From contig JAJDBO010000398.1 of the NCBI GenBank assembly GCA_029261305.1, forward strand, positions 1-45,257: a stretch of DNA of 45,257 nt, written 5' to 3'. Both the position numbers and the translations under genes were made by a program. Origin of the DNA: Nitrospirales bacterium. Lineage in GTDB: Bacteria; Nitrospirota; Nitrospiria; Nitrospirales; UBA8639. Every line of letters begins with the position of its first letter. Position 1 is the first letter of the stretch. A model generated the notes under the pieces. The model was not told the DNA's origin and did not search any database. It was given only the letters and a program-made list of their open reading frames with translations. Positions 32,385-41,836 of the stretch are shown piece by piece.

Positions 32385-33548
32385 TCACGTCAGTGGCTCA
32401 TACACCCGATTGACTCGTGGCCCGATGTTGCACAGGACCTCATAAGGGATCGATTCCTGCCAATTTGCAATATCCACGGCCGAGATTTCCTCAGTTCCCT
32501 GCCTTCCTAGCAAAATGACATCATCCCCAACTTGAGCACTTGGCACATCGGTGATGTCGATGAGCGTCATGTCCATGCAAATTTTCCCGACGATTGGGAC
32601 ACGTGTATTTCCAATCAGTACCTTGCCCCTATTTGAGAGCAGTCGGTTGTATCCATGTGCATAGCCAATGGGGAGAATGGCGATTCGAGACGCCCGTGTC
32701 GTCCGATAAATTCCATTATAGCTGAGCCCCTCACCCGCGGGGACGTCTCTGGTTTGTACAATTTTGGTTGAAAGGTTGAGCACCGGTTTAAGGTTCAACA
32801 TGTTAGTGGATGACGAAGTCGGCTGATAGCCATACAGCAACAGCCCCGGCCTGACCATTTCACAATGGGATTGAGGGTATGACACAATCCCGGCGGTGTT
32901 GGCGGCATGTAGTGAGGGGATAAGGACACCCTTGTCTCTGAGCTGTTTGGCCACTGAATGAAATTTATCGAGTTGTTGGTGTGTGAAATAGGGATCTGCG
33001 TTATCGGCATCAGCTAAATGCGTCATGAGGCTTTCCAAAAGCAAGGGGCCTCGAAAGAGTGGGGAGTTGAGAACGTCGAGCACCGTCTCTGGTGTGAACC
33101 CTAGTCGCCTCATCCCGGTATCAATTTTGATATGGACGGGAAAAGGTGGGTGAATCGTCGAGAGTTTTTCTCCCAATTGTTTGGCGGTGGAGGCGTCGGA
33201 GATGACTGGCGTGAGCCTATAGTGAATCAAATCTTCTAATTGCCAAGAAAATATACCTCCGAGGACTATAATGGTGCTAGTCAGTCCGGCTTCACGAAGG
33301 GTGACTCCTTCTTGAATAGTGGCCACTCCGAATTTCGTAATGCCCAATTGAGAGAGGGTTTCGGCCATGACAATACTGCCATGCCCATATCCATCCGCTT
33401 TGACAATTGCTAATATCTCACAACTGGTGGCAAGCAGTCCGCGTAGCTCTGCCAGGTTATGAGCTAAGTTGGCAAGGTGAATGGTCGCGATCGTGGGAGA
33501 AAGTTGAGAAGAAATCAAGGATGTCGGAGAAGAGAAATAGGCGGTCAT
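32385..33548 (-). CDS. alr: Alanine racemase
   Basis: Alr interconverts L- and D-alanine for peptidoglycan. The PLP Lys lies in IVKADGYGHGS near residue 49; the catalytic Tyr is in GLSYNGIYRT, with the loop ILPIGYAHGYNRLLSN following. VGKICMDMTLID is also typical. The length of 387 residues is normal. It starts seven bases after frr, so alr is the last gene of the rpsB-tsf-pyrH-frr unit, linking translation with cell-wall synthesis. It converges with the thiamine-binding gene. Confidence 0.97.
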   Translation of the reverse strand: MTAYFSSPTSLISSQLSPTIATIHLANLAHNLAELRGLLATSCEILAIVKADGYGHGSIVMAETLSQLGITKFGVATIQEGVTLREAGLTSTIIVLGGIFSWQLEDLIHYRLTPVISDASTAKQLGEKLSTIHPPFPVHIKIDTGMRRLGFTPETVLDVLNSPLFRGPLLLESLMTHLADADNADPYFTHQQLDKFHSVAKQLRDKGVLIPSLHAANTAGIVSYPQSHCEMVRPGLLLYGYQPTSSSTNMLNLKPVLNLSTKIVQTRDVPAGEGLSYNGIYRTTRASRIAILPIGYAHGYNRLLSNRGKVLIGNTRVPIVGKICMDMTLIDITDVPSAQVGDDVILLGRQGTEEISAVDIANWQESIPYEVLCNIGPRVNRVYEPLT

Positions 33549-33555
33549 AAGGCGG

Positions 33556-34116
33556 TTAAATCTCGAGAATTTCTTCCTCCTTCTTTTTCAGCAACTCGTC
33601 GACCTTTTTGATATCGGCATCGGTAATTTTTTGAATTTCATTTTCCCCGCGGCGAAGTTCATCTTCGGTGATCGTTGAATCTTTTTGTAGCTTTTTCAGC
33701 TCCTCATTGCCTTCGCGACGGATGCCTCGAATATGAACCTTGGAATCTTCGCCGTATTTCTTACTGACCTTGACAAGATCTTTGCGACGGTCTTCGCTTA
33801 ATGGTGGGATTGGCAGGCGGATCAGTTTGCCATCATTGGATGGGGTAATGCCGAGGTCAGAAATCGCAATGGCCTTTTCAATTTCCTTAATGATGGAAGT
33901 ATCCCAAGGTTGAATGGTAATCAATCGCCCGTCGGGCATGGAGAGGTTGCCCACTTGCTTGAGCGGAGTGGGGGTGCCGTAGAAGTTGACTCTGATATGA
34001 TCGAGAATCGTGAGTGAAGCGCGACCTCCTCGAAGACCCGTTAATTCACTTTTTAGGTGCTCAAGGGCGCTTCCCATTTTCGTTTTGACTTTTTCAATGG
34101 TTGGTTGATAGGCCAT
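33556..34116 (-). CDS. frr: Ribosome-recycling factor
   Basis: RRF, with EF-G, splits the post-termination ribosome. The 186-residue protein has the family's N-terminal helix (MGSALEHLKSELTGLRGGRAS), the beta region with NFYGTPTPLKQVGNLS, the LIRLPIPPLSEDRRKDLVK motif, and the C-terminal helices ending with DELLKKKEEEILEI. The ATG at 34116 is chosen over a TTG 15 bases upstream because it matches the family N terminus. It follows pyrH with a 15-base gap. Confidence 0.97.
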   Translation of the reverse strand: MAYQPTIEKVKTKMGSALEHLKSELTGLRGGRASLTILDHIRVNFYGTPTPLKQVGNLSMPDGRLITIQPWDTSIIKEIEKAIAISDLGITPSNDGKLIRLPIPPLSEDRRKDLVKVSKKYGEDSKVHIRGIRREGNEELKKLQKDSTITEDELRRGENEIQKITDADIKKVDELLKKKEEEILEI

Positions 34117-34131
34117 AATCAAATGCCCCAA

Positions 34132-34863
34132 TTAGGATTGGGTCGGAGTTTGAACAACAAGGGTGCCTAATTTTTCGCCATTCACAACTCGTTTGAGGTT
34201 GCCTGTTTCAGTTAAATTAAAGACGATCAATGGTAATTTGTTATCCATACACAATGTGATGGCTGTGGCATCCATGACTTTTAAATTCTTGTTCAGGACC
34301 TCCAAAAAGGATACTTCTTGAAACATCGTCGCATCAGCGTTTGTCACAGGATCTGAATCATAAATGCCGTTCACCTTTGTGCCTTTTAAAATGACGTCGG
34401 CGCCAATTTCCATGGCTCGGAGTGCGGCTGCAGTATCGGTGGTAAAATAGGGATTTCCTGTCCCGGCGGCAAAGATGACCACCCGCTTTTTTTCAAGATG
34501 TCGAATGGCACGTCTTCGGATATACCCTTCAGCTAACTGACGCATTTCAATGGCTGAGAGGACACGGGTGGTAATGTCAATGCGCTCCAGAGCATTTTGG
34601 AGTGCCAACGCATTGAGCATGGTGGCCAACATGCCCATATAATCTGCAGACGCGCGTTCCATGCCGGATGCACTGGCGGCAATCCCGCGAAAGATATTTC
34701 CTCCGCCGATGACCAAGGCGACCTCAACGTCCATGCGGACGACTTCGGCAATCTCATCGGCGAGATTGGTGAGGATATCAGGGTGAATGCCGTACTCCTG
34801 AGAGCCAGCCAACATTTCACCACTAATTTTTAACAGTATACGGCGGTAGCGAAGTGGTGTCAT
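34132..34863 (-). CDS. pyrH: UMP kinase
   Basis: PyrH phosphorylates UMP to UDP in pyrimidine nucleotide synthesis. Motifs: [58 protein letters not shown] and DSDP, typical of the bacterial hexameric enzyme. The length of 243 residues is normal. The start overlaps the tsf stop by four bases. It is the third gene in the conserved rpsB-tsf-pyrH-frr order. Confidence 0.98.
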   Translation of the reverse strand: MTPLRYRRILLKISGEMLAGSQEYGIHPDILTNLADEIAEVVRMDVEVALVIGGGNIFRGIAASASGMERASADYMGMLATMLNALALQNALERIDITTRVLSAIEMRQLAEGYIRRRAIRHLEKKRVVIFAAGTGNPYFTTDTAAALRAMEIGADVILKGTKVNGIYDSDPVTNADATMFQEVSFLEVLNKNLKVMDATAITLCMDNKLPLIVFNLTETGNLKRVVNGEKLGTLVVQTPTQS

Positions 34864-35456
34864 CCTTGGCCCAGTTGATACCGGGTAAATCGGGCAATGG
34901 ACATATTTTCACCAAGTTTGGCGATCTTTTGAGTCAAGATCTCTTTGATGGTGATATTCGGATCTTTGATGAAGCTTTGCTCAAGGAGGCACTGTTCTTG
35001 ATAAAATTTCTCTAACTTGCCCAGGACGATTTTCTCCCAGGCTGGTTCGGGTTTTCCCAATTCCTTGGCCTGGCCAAGATACACGGCTTTTTCTCGTTCA
35101 ATGAGATCAGCAGGGACGTCTTCGCGTTTGACGTAGGATGGATTGGCCGCGGCGACTTGTAATGCGACATCCTTGACCAGCGATTGAAACTCTTCATTGC
35201 GAGCCACGAAATCCGTTTCGCAGTTAATCTCCACGAGAACCCCAATTTTACTTCCCGCATGAATATAGGCCGAGACGACACCTTCCTTGGTCTCGCGGCC
35301 AGCTTTTTTCTGTGCGGCCGCTAGGCCTTTTTGGCGAAGGAGATCGACAGCTTTTTCAATATCGCTATTGGTCTCTTTGAGAGCATTCTGGCAATCAAGA
35401 ATGCCTGCTCCTGTTTGTGATCGAAGTTCCTTCACCAACGCACTCATGCTGGACAT
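34860..35456 (-). CDS. tsf: Elongation factor Ts
   Basis: EF-Ts recycles EF-Tu by GDP exchange. The N-terminal domain reads [23 protein letters not shown], followed by the [11 protein letters not shown] motif essential for nucleotide exchange. The C-terminal region is short, giving 198 residues, which resembles the shorter form found in several phyla. ATG 35456 agrees with the family start; the open frame continues upstream without a better signal. rpsB lies 73 bases upstream. Confidence 0.97.
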   Translation of the reverse strand: MSSMSALVKELRSQTGAGILDCQNALKETNSDIEKAVDLLRQKGLAAAQKKAGRETKEGVVSAYIHAGSKIGVLVEINCETDFVARNEEFQSLVKDVALQVAAANPSYVKREDVPADLIEREKAVYLGQAKELGKPEPAWEKIVLGKLEKFYQEQCLLEQSFIKDPNITIKEILTQKIAKLGENMSIARFTRYQLGQG

Positions 35457-35529
35457 AATCGTAAATTCTCCCTTTGTCGTGTCATACAAAAAATCTGTAG
35501 TAGAAAATAAATAACCGGATCATGCTAGT

Positions 35530-36315
35530 TTAGGCAGGAGTCGGCATACCTTCCGAACCACTTTCAGAGGTTCTGGCAGAAATCATCTCGGCCATGATGC
35601 TGTCTTCTTCTTTATGGAAAGGAGCATCTTGTTTATCTCTCATCGCTTGCCCCTCAATGCAGGCATCAGCAATTTGAGCGGTAAAGAGTTTCAATGATCG
35701 AATCGCGTCATCATTGCCAGGGATAGGGAAGTCGATGCCCTCAGGATCACAGTTGGAATCCACAATCGCGACGACGGGAATTCCAAGACGATTGGCTTCT
35801 TTGATGGTGATGTGTTGAATCCTGGTGTCGAGGACATAGATGCAACCTGGAATGTTTTCCATGTTTTTAATGCCGCTCAGGTATTTTTCTAATTTTCCTC
35901 GCTCTTTTTCCATCAGCAAAATTTCTTTTTTCTTGAGACGGTCGTATGTTCCATCGGTCTGAGCTGCATCAAGCTTTTTTAACTGATTTATGCTTTTCCG
36001 AATGGTCTGAAAGTTCGTGAGCATGCCACCCAACCAACGTTGGGTTACATAGTACATGTTACAACGTGTGGCTTCTTCCTCAACAATATTCACGGCTTGA
36101 CGTTTCGTTCCGACAAAGAGAACGGTTTCTCCGGCTGCGACCGTATCACGAACAAAGTTGTAAGCGGTATGAAATAGTTGCGCCGATTGTTGTAGATCGA
36201 TGATGTAAATCCCGTTTTTCTCACCGAAAATGTAGGGTTTCATTTTGGGGTTCCACCGATTGGTTTGATGTCCAAAGTGAACGCCCGCTTCCAACATGTC
36301 TTTAATGCTTACCAT
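35530..36315 (-). CDS. rpsB: 30S ribosomal protein S2
   Basis: S2 is a small-subunit ribosomal protein. [19 protein letters not shown] at the N terminus, the FVGTKRQA motif, [17 protein letters not shown] and [23 protein letters not shown] are all characteristic. The last 30 residues form an acidic Ser/Glu-rich tail, as often seen. It is first in the rpsB-tsf-pyrH-frr-alr unit, so the main promoter and any S2 autoregulatory leader should lie in the AT-rich region between 36316 and 36550 on the minus strand. Confidence 0.98.
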   Translation of the reverse strand: MVSIKDMLEAGVHFGHQTNRWNPKMKPYIFGEKNGIYIIDLQQSAQLFHTAYNFVRDTVAAGETVLFVGTKRQAVNIVEEEATRCNMYYVTQRWLGGMLTNFQTIRKSINQLKKLDAAQTDGTYDRLKKKEILLMEKERGKLEKYLSGIKNMENIPGCIYVLDTRIQHITIKEANRLGIPVVAIVDSNCDPEGIDFPIPGNDDAIRSLKLFTAQIADACIEGQAMRDKQDAPFHKEEDSIMAEMISARTSESGSEGMPTPA

Positions 36316-36733
36316 ACTTGCTTAGCCATTCCCTTCTGTGAAGCCACGAATTTGGTGAGGGCTTGCCCAGCCAAGTGTTCGACAGGACTAGATTCTTGGC
36401 CTACCGAGCCCTACAAACGCGACATCAGTCTAATAATTGTAAAAAGAGTTGTTTATCGCCTAAAACCTTAAAAAATTAGCATACGCATTGTTTTTATTGC
36501 AAGTAAAAGTATTGAATTTTAGGTTTTCTTCATCAATTGCCTAATTATAATCGTATGGCCCGCAGTTTTCTGTTATGGAGGGGAATCACGAAAAAGTGCC
36601 TTTTTTGACTTCGAAAAATTAATATAGGTAAAGTCACGTCTGTGTAGATAGTCATGATATAAAGATAAAAATACAGAAATTTCGGTAATATTTAGCAGCT
36701 ATCATGTTGATGGTTATGGAAACGGGGGGGGCT
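36316..36733. promoter_or_regulatory. AT-rich divergent region between rpsB and the ProA-like gene
   Basis: This region of about 400 bases is AT-rich. On the plus strand TTGACT (36605-36610) and TAAAGT (36629-36634) are 18 bases apart and could be the promoter of the ProA-like gene. On the minus strand, TTGCAA with a TAATTT 18 bases downstream is a weak candidate for rpsB. No gene is evident. The rpsB leader is long, about 160 bases or more if that promoter is right. Confidence 0.4.
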
Positions 36734-38089
36734 ATGGTTGAAGTTCCGATAAAAATGCATATTCAGAATTTGGCACGGATCGCCAGTCAGTCGACACGTT
36801 CGTTGGCGCTCTTTTCGAGTCATCAGCGCACGTTGGTCTTGGAGGCTATGGCAAGTCAGCTTGAAGTACGGGCGGATGATATCTTAGACGCCAATCGACA
36901 AGATCTTGATGCCATTCCGAAAGATATCGGGACTGACGATTATCGAAAACTTCGGGATACGGTTACCGTGACCAATGAAGATGTCGTTCTGATGGTTGAC
37001 ACCATTCGACGGATTGCCGCTGAGCCTGATCCGACTGGAGAGGAAATTCAGGGTTGGATGTCGGTGGATGGGTTGCAAATGAGCCGTGTGCGTGTCCCCA
37101 TCGGAGTCATCGGGATCATTTCGGAATTTGGCCCTGAAGTGTCCGTCGAGTCGATGGCGATGTGTATTCGATCCGGGAATGTCTGCATTATCCGAGGGGG
37201 CAAGGAATGGTTTCTGACCAATACCACAGTGATGAAAGTCCTTCAGGAGGCAGCGGAGGGGCAGGGCCTTCCCGCTGGTGCGGTGACATTTATTGATCGG
37301 CCGGACAAGGATGGCGTTCTAGAATTGACACGTCTTCCCAAATTAATCAATGGCATTATTCCTCGGGGGAAAGCTGGATTGCGGAAGGCAGTGTTGGAGC
37401 AGTCGCGAGTGCCAGTGCTCGGTTATGATGGTGGGTTATGCCATGTGTATATTGATGGGGATGCTGATCTTCCCTTGGCCCAAGGCGTGGTGGTTAATTC
37501 GAAAATTCAAGATCCTCTGGCATCCAATTCTGCCGATACGGTGTTGGTGCACCAAAGTATTTCTCGTCAGCTTTTGCCAGGTCTTCTTCGTCGGTTGCTG
37601 AGCGAATTCAAGGTTGATTTGGTTGGGTGCGTGAAAACGACTTCCTTAATGGGAATTATGGAAATGACGGGTCATCGTGGTATTGCGAAAGCGACCGAAG
37701 AAGACTGGGGGAAAAAATCTCAAACCAGTACTTTGGGAATTAAGGTCGTGGCGAGCCTTGATGAGGCCATTGACCATATTAGTGCCTATGCTCCCGGGCA
37801 TACGGATACGATAGTGACAAGGCACTATCCTACAGCCATGAGGTTTGTTCGTGAAATTGATTCAAGTGCGGTGTTTGTGAATGCTTCGACTCGGTTTCAT
37901 GCAGGATCTCAAATGGGGTTTGGACCTGATATTGGGACGAATACGACCCATTTCCATGTTCGGGGTCCATTGACACTCCAATCAATGACTGTTGAAAAAT
38001 TGATTGCGCTTGGAACAGGGCAGCTTCGACATCCCCATCCTGTCCCGACAGAATATCAAGATGCCATGATGCTTTCCTCTAAATTCTAG
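36734..38089 (+). CDS. proA: ProA-like protein (glutamate-5-semialdehyde dehydrogenase family) with Ser in place of the catalytic Cys
   Basis: The protein follows ProA over nearly its full length: an N terminus like LARIASQSTRSLALFSS, RVPIGVIGII, IRGGKEWFLTNT, GLPAGAVTFIDRPD, IIPRGKAGLRK, IDSSAVFVNASTRFHAGSQMGFG and HVRGPLTLQSM. ProA normally reduces gamma-glutamyl phosphate through a Cys in a CN motif. Here the aligned residues are LASNSAD, with Ser (codon 37523-37525). The YEARPNV-type motif is also changed to SEFGPEV. At 451 residues from ATG 36734 it is longer than the usual 415-420; ATG 36704 would add ten. Whether it makes proline is therefore uncertain. proB is not in the window. Confidence 0.8.
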   Translation: MVEVPIKMHIQNLARIASQSTRSLALFSSHQRTLVLEAMASQLEVRADDILDANRQDLDAIPKDIGTDDYRKLRDTVTVTNEDVVLMVDTIRRIAAEPDPTGEEIQGWMSVDGLQMSRVRVPIGVIGIISEFGPEVSVESMAMCIRSGNVCIIRGGKEWFLTNTTVMKVLQEAAEGQGLPAGAVTFIDRPDKDGVLELTRLPKLINGIIPRGKAGLRKAVLEQSRVPVLGYDGGLCHVYIDGDADLPLAQGVVVNSKIQDPLASNSADTVLVHQSISRQLLPGLLRRLLSEFKVDLVGCVKTTSLMGIMEMTGHRGIAKATEEDWGKKSQTSTLGIKVVASLDEAIDHISAYAPGHTDTIVTRHYPTAMRFVREIDSSAVFVNASTRFHAGSQMGFGPDIGTNTTHFHVRGPLTLQSMTVEKLIALGTGQLRHPHPVPTEYQDAMMLSSKF

Positions 38090-38284
38090 ACGGGGGCTCT
38101 CATGAGATTGAGACTGTTTTCTCTTGATCTCATTTTATGCGGATTTGCCCCATTCCTAAGGGTGTCGCCGCATTGGTTGTCTTGATTGTAATCTTTGAGA
38201 AACGAGGAGGGCTTTCTCTAGCCGTTTCTCATGTAGACGATGGGGTTCTCTTCTCATTTTCCCTGCTAAAACATTGCTGCCTTC

Positions 38285-39778
38285 ATGCCTGATCTCCAGA
38301 GTTTTGCACATGATCATTCCCCACTGTCCATTGGGTCCCGTCTCACGCAACATCTAATACAGTGGGGTCTTCGCGAGTTTGTTCAGGAACAGGCCTATTA
38401 CGCTTGGCAAAAGCATTCCCTTTCTTCTGATGTCCTCCATCGCCTAAATGCCTTGGCTGAAAAACGTCAGGGAGGTGTGGACCCAGAGTCTGACCGTGAA
38501 TTTTATGATCTCGCCTCCTCTTCAACAGTTCTTCCGGTTTTGTATAGCCAGCGGTTTGGCTACTATCGAACCGTGGGGGCTGCCATCAGCCAAGGCCTTA
38601 CGTTAGGGAAGTCAGTTTTAGATTTTGGTTGTGGGGTGGGTATCCTCACCACTTGGTATGCTTCCATGTTTCCAGATTCTGTGTTTGTTGGTGTTGATCG
38701 TTCCCTCCAATCAATTGAGGTGGCTCGGCAACGGGCCAAGGCCATGAATTTGCAGAATGTGTCTTTTCATTCCTGTGTGGTTCCCCATGATCAGCCCTCT
38801 GAAACATATGATGTGATTATTTCCTCACAGGCTCTGTTTCAATCTGAAAGTGACCCTGGCATTCCGAGTCAGTCCTGGGAAAGTTTTCAACGGGAGGATG
38901 ATCCTGAACAACAACGACTGTATGAAACACGTACGGGCATAGGTGAGCGGTTGGATTGGTTGTTGGCCCGAATGAATCCTCGAGGTCGTCTTCTGGCCTT
39001 TGAAAAAGCATGCCATCTGGGGCGCCGGGTGTTATTACAACGGGCATTTGCAGTGCGTGGGTTGTATTGCGAGCAAGATCCTGTGTATCTCCGCTATGCC
39101 TCTCTTGATGAGCAGGTCCTAGATGGCCCGTTGTATTCATTAACAGGGGGATCGACGACAATAGCCTTTAACGAAAAACCTCTTGTGGATCCATTCGAGC
39201 GAGTGTATCGCGGCCAAGGGAAGAATGCTGATTGGGTTTGGGCAAAACTTTCTGAATATGGTGACCTTGATCTACCTGAAGAAGCTCGTTGGGGTGATTA
39301 TGAAATTCAATGGCAAATGTGTCGGACAGCGGCAGGGATGTTGTGCGCACGATTTCTTGTGCCCAATGTGTTTGCCGGTGTGCTCGTGGGATTATTTGAA
39401 GATGAAGAATTATTAAAGAGACTGTTTGAAGCTATCCTTAAGGCAGGTCGTCGAGGGAAGACTCCTCCGGAGATGGTGAGTGATATATGGGCAATCGAAG
39501 AGTCATTAGAATCGCAATGGATTCCGTTATATGAAAATCATACGGCAAGTGCGGAAGAGGTGTGGCGACGGCTTATCAGGCGAGACATTCTGCGTGAAAC
39601 TACTCAAGAAGGTTTGGGGGGACAGCAGTATCATGTGGAGCTTGGGCATTGTGCGGGGCAATTGGCGTATTTATATTGGGCCAATACGTTTGATCAACGT
39701 CAGCTAGTGATCATGGACGTGGAGCGTCAGCATATTTTGGAAGAGTATTTTGCAGAATCTGGCGTTGATGGGGATTAA
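38285..39778 (+). CDS. SAM-dependent methyltransferase-domain protein
   Basis: A 497-residue protein with a class I SAM methyltransferase domain at about residues 85-240. Motif I is VLDFGCGVGILTTWYA at 111-126, followed by FVGVDRS at 134-140, and a motif-IV-like YDVIISSQALFQ near 180. The N-terminal 80 residues and the large C-terminal part (about 250-497) are not recognised; the C-terminal part is acidic with several Trp. The substrate is unknown. It converges on the HD-GYP gene with 29 bases between stops. Confidence 0.85.
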   Translation: MPDLQSFAHDHSPLSIGSRLTQHLIQWGLREFVQEQAYYAWQKHSLSSDVLHRLNALAEKRQGGVDPESDREFYDLASSSTVLPVLYSQRFGYYRTVGAAISQGLTLGKSVLDFGCGVGILTTWYASMFPDSVFVGVDRSLQSIEVARQRAKAMNLQNVSFHSCVVPHDQPSETYDVIISSQALFQSESDPGIPSQSWESFQREDDPEQQRLYETRTGIGERLDWLLARMNPRGRLLAFEKACHLGRRVLLQRAFAVRGLYCEQDPVYLRYASLDEQVLDGPLYSLTGGSTTIAFNEKPLVDPFERVYRGQGKNADWVWAKLSEYGDLDLPEEARWGDYEIQWQMCRTAAGMLCARFLVPNVFAGVLVGLFEDEELLKRLFEAILKAGRRGKTPPEMVSDIWAIEESLESQWIPLYENHTASAEEVWRRLIRRDILRETTQEGLGGQQYHVELGHCAGQLAYLYWANTFDQRQLVIMDVERQHILEEYFAESGVDGD

Positions 39779-39807
39779 GTAAAATACACGTTGAATCCAG
39801 TGAACGT

Positions 39808-41199
39808 TTACGTCGATAACTTTCCTGTAAAGCGAGGGACATTTTCCTCTTGGTGGACGAAAATACTCATTCGACGAGGACTCAAAAATTCTAAAATTTT
39901 TGGTGGCACTTCGCTTGGGCGGAGACTTCGAGTAATGTTGAGATCTCCTTCGGCTACTAGGTCAATCATAAGGGCCTCTTGCCTCGATCCTTCAAAATGA
40001 GAAGATAGGAGAAGGGGCCGGGTAGGATTTTGTAAATTTACGCTAATGACTTGCCCGATGGCTCCATCAGACAATTCAACCAAAGTGCCTGGAGGAAATA
40101 CGGTCATGGTTTGAATGAGAGTCAGGATGACCTCTTTGGAAAATCTCTGGTTCTTGGCCTCAACATGTCGATACAGTTGGGAAAGAGCTTCGTGTGGAGT
40201 AAGGCTGTGCTCCAACTGCGCTGCGTTACAGAGTTCATCATATTCATCTGCCACCATCACAATTTGAGCAAACAGAGAAATTTGCTCTTTGCTCAATCCT
40301 GCTGGATAGCCAGAGCCATCGAGTCGTTCATGATGTTGAATGATGGCCTCAAGGCTTGGTTTTGGAAAGTCTTTAAATTTTGCCATCAATTCTTTCCCCT
40401 TTTCAGGGTGCAGCTTGCTGGATTCAGGGTCGGGTTCCATGGTAATGCCGGTGGAATGAAATTTGACTTTCATAGGTAGGAGGCGTTTGCCCATGTCATG
40501 AAATAATGCCCCAAGCCCCAACATGTGCAGCTCATCTGGATTCAATCCCATTTCCCTGCCAATAATGGATGACATGATACAGACGTTAAGGGCATGGGAG
40601 GAAAGCCCTTCGGCCATGCCTGTAGAACTGACAATGTCCATCAGGGTCATGGTGGCTTGTTCATGTTTAAGAACGGAGGTCACATTGTTGACCAATTGAG
40701 CGGCATTTTTCACTGCGGCATGGTTGCCGGTTCCGATTCGCTTAAAGATATCCTTACTTTTTCCCAACACCTTCCAATAGGCATCTTCAACTTTTTTCAG
40801 ATGTGCTTTTCGATCCTGATAGACCCGTTTTCGATTTTTTTTAATTTCCTCGGGATCTGGTGCATCAATTAGTTGGATTGGCTCTTCGTCGAGGACGTCC
40901 TCTTCATCTTGAAGTATTAAAAGAGAATCATCATCAGAGAACGCGTCCTCAGAGATGGGCTCTTCTAAATCAAGAAATTCAGGTTCTTCGAGTTCCTCAA
41001 GAACTGTAGTTAATGGATCAGAAAGCCCTGGGTCATAGTAGAGCTTGAGCTTTCTGATACCCCGGATAATCTCAATGTCTTTTTGTGATGCGATTTTAAA
41101 TCGGCTGGTGGCAAATGGATGAGCCCACCACGAACATTCCAGCTTGATGTGTAACCCGACTCGGAGTTCGTCGAGATTTTCCAGCCGTTGGTATGGCAC
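39808..41199 (-). CDS. HD-GYP domain protein, copy 1
   Basis: A 463-residue protein of the HD-GYP family, often c-di-GMP phosphodiesterases. The N-terminal 60 residues have VGLHIKLECSWWAHPF, as in the DUF3391-type N terminus, followed by a 60-residue acidic linker. The HD-GYP domain (about 190-360) shows HALN (His202), LFHDMGK (His234, Asp235), HPEKG (His264), HHERLDGSGYP (His289-His290, Gly-Tyr-Pro at 297-299). All metal ligands expected of an active enzyme are present. The gene is divergent from a close paralogue 637 bases away. No diguanylate cyclase is encoded here. Confidence 0.93.
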   Translation of the reverse strand: MPYQRLENLDELRVGLHIKLECSWWAHPFATSRFKIASQKDIEIIRGIRKLKLYYDPGLSDPLTTVLEELEEPEFLDLEEPISEDAFSDDDSLLILQDEEDVLDEEPIQLIDAPDPEEIKKNRKRVYQDRKAHLKKVEDAYWKVLGKSKDIFKRIGTGNHAAVKNAAQLVNNVTSVLKHEQATMTLMDIVSSTGMAEGLSSHALNVCIMSSIIGREMGLNPDELHMLGLGALFHDMGKRLLPMKVKFHSTGITMEPDPESSKLHPEKGKELMAKFKDFPKPSLEAIIQHHERLDGSGYPAGLSKEQISLFAQIVMVADEYDELCNAAQLEHSLTPHEALSQLYRHVEAKNQRFSKEVILTLIQTMTVFPPGTLVELSDGAIGQVISVNLQNPTRPLLLSSHFEGSRQEALMIDLVAEGDLNITRSLRPSEVPPKILEFLSPRRMSIFVHQEENVPRFTGKLST

Positions 41200-41836
41200 G
41201 AGGGTTAGGACTCCAAATTGAAATGGATAAAAGTTCGCATAGTCATTGTGTTGTGGGATCTCTTTCTAAACCTGATGGGGCTCAGAAATTGTCATGCGAG
41301 ATCCTCCTTCATGTATTTCACAGGTGTTATTATGATTTGATCTGTACCTATGTATCAGTCTTCCTCACTTCTTTCGGTCTTTCCCTATGGATCTGAACCC
41401 TGGGATATCAAAGGGCAATTTCCTTTTCATATGTATATCCTTGTTCTGTTACCTGTATTTATTTGTTCTTCTCATCAAATGAATGAATTTGGTGTTCGTC
41501 AATGAGTAAAATAGGGTTCTCAAATACTGGGTCCTGGGCATATTGTGAGGAAGACCATTTCCCAGGATTTTATGGGAATCGGAGGCTTTATTTTTTTGGG
41601 ATCCCGGTGGCAGCAGTGGTGTTGAAAGGAAAGATGAAAATAAAAAGAAAGAGGACGACCTCTGAAGTTTTGAAAATAAATGTCCGAATAAACCCTTACA
41701 GAATGCAATAACAGGAGAAATTTGAGTCATTTAACCAGAATGTGAAAATAAATAGGGATAATAAATTATTGATTACTTCCTTTGAAAAGAAAGTTGGTAA
41801 AAAGCAATTTTTTTATTGAACGAGAGTTCCTAATCT
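41200..41836. promoter_or_regulatory. Divergent region between the two HD-GYP genes
   Basis: The region of 637 bases is AT-rich and holds no recognised gene. Frames on both strands (for example 41502-41711) give composition unlike a real protein. It must contain the promoters of both HD-GYP genes, but I cannot place them. Its unusual length for a promoter region leaves room for a regulatory RNA. Confidence 0.4.
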
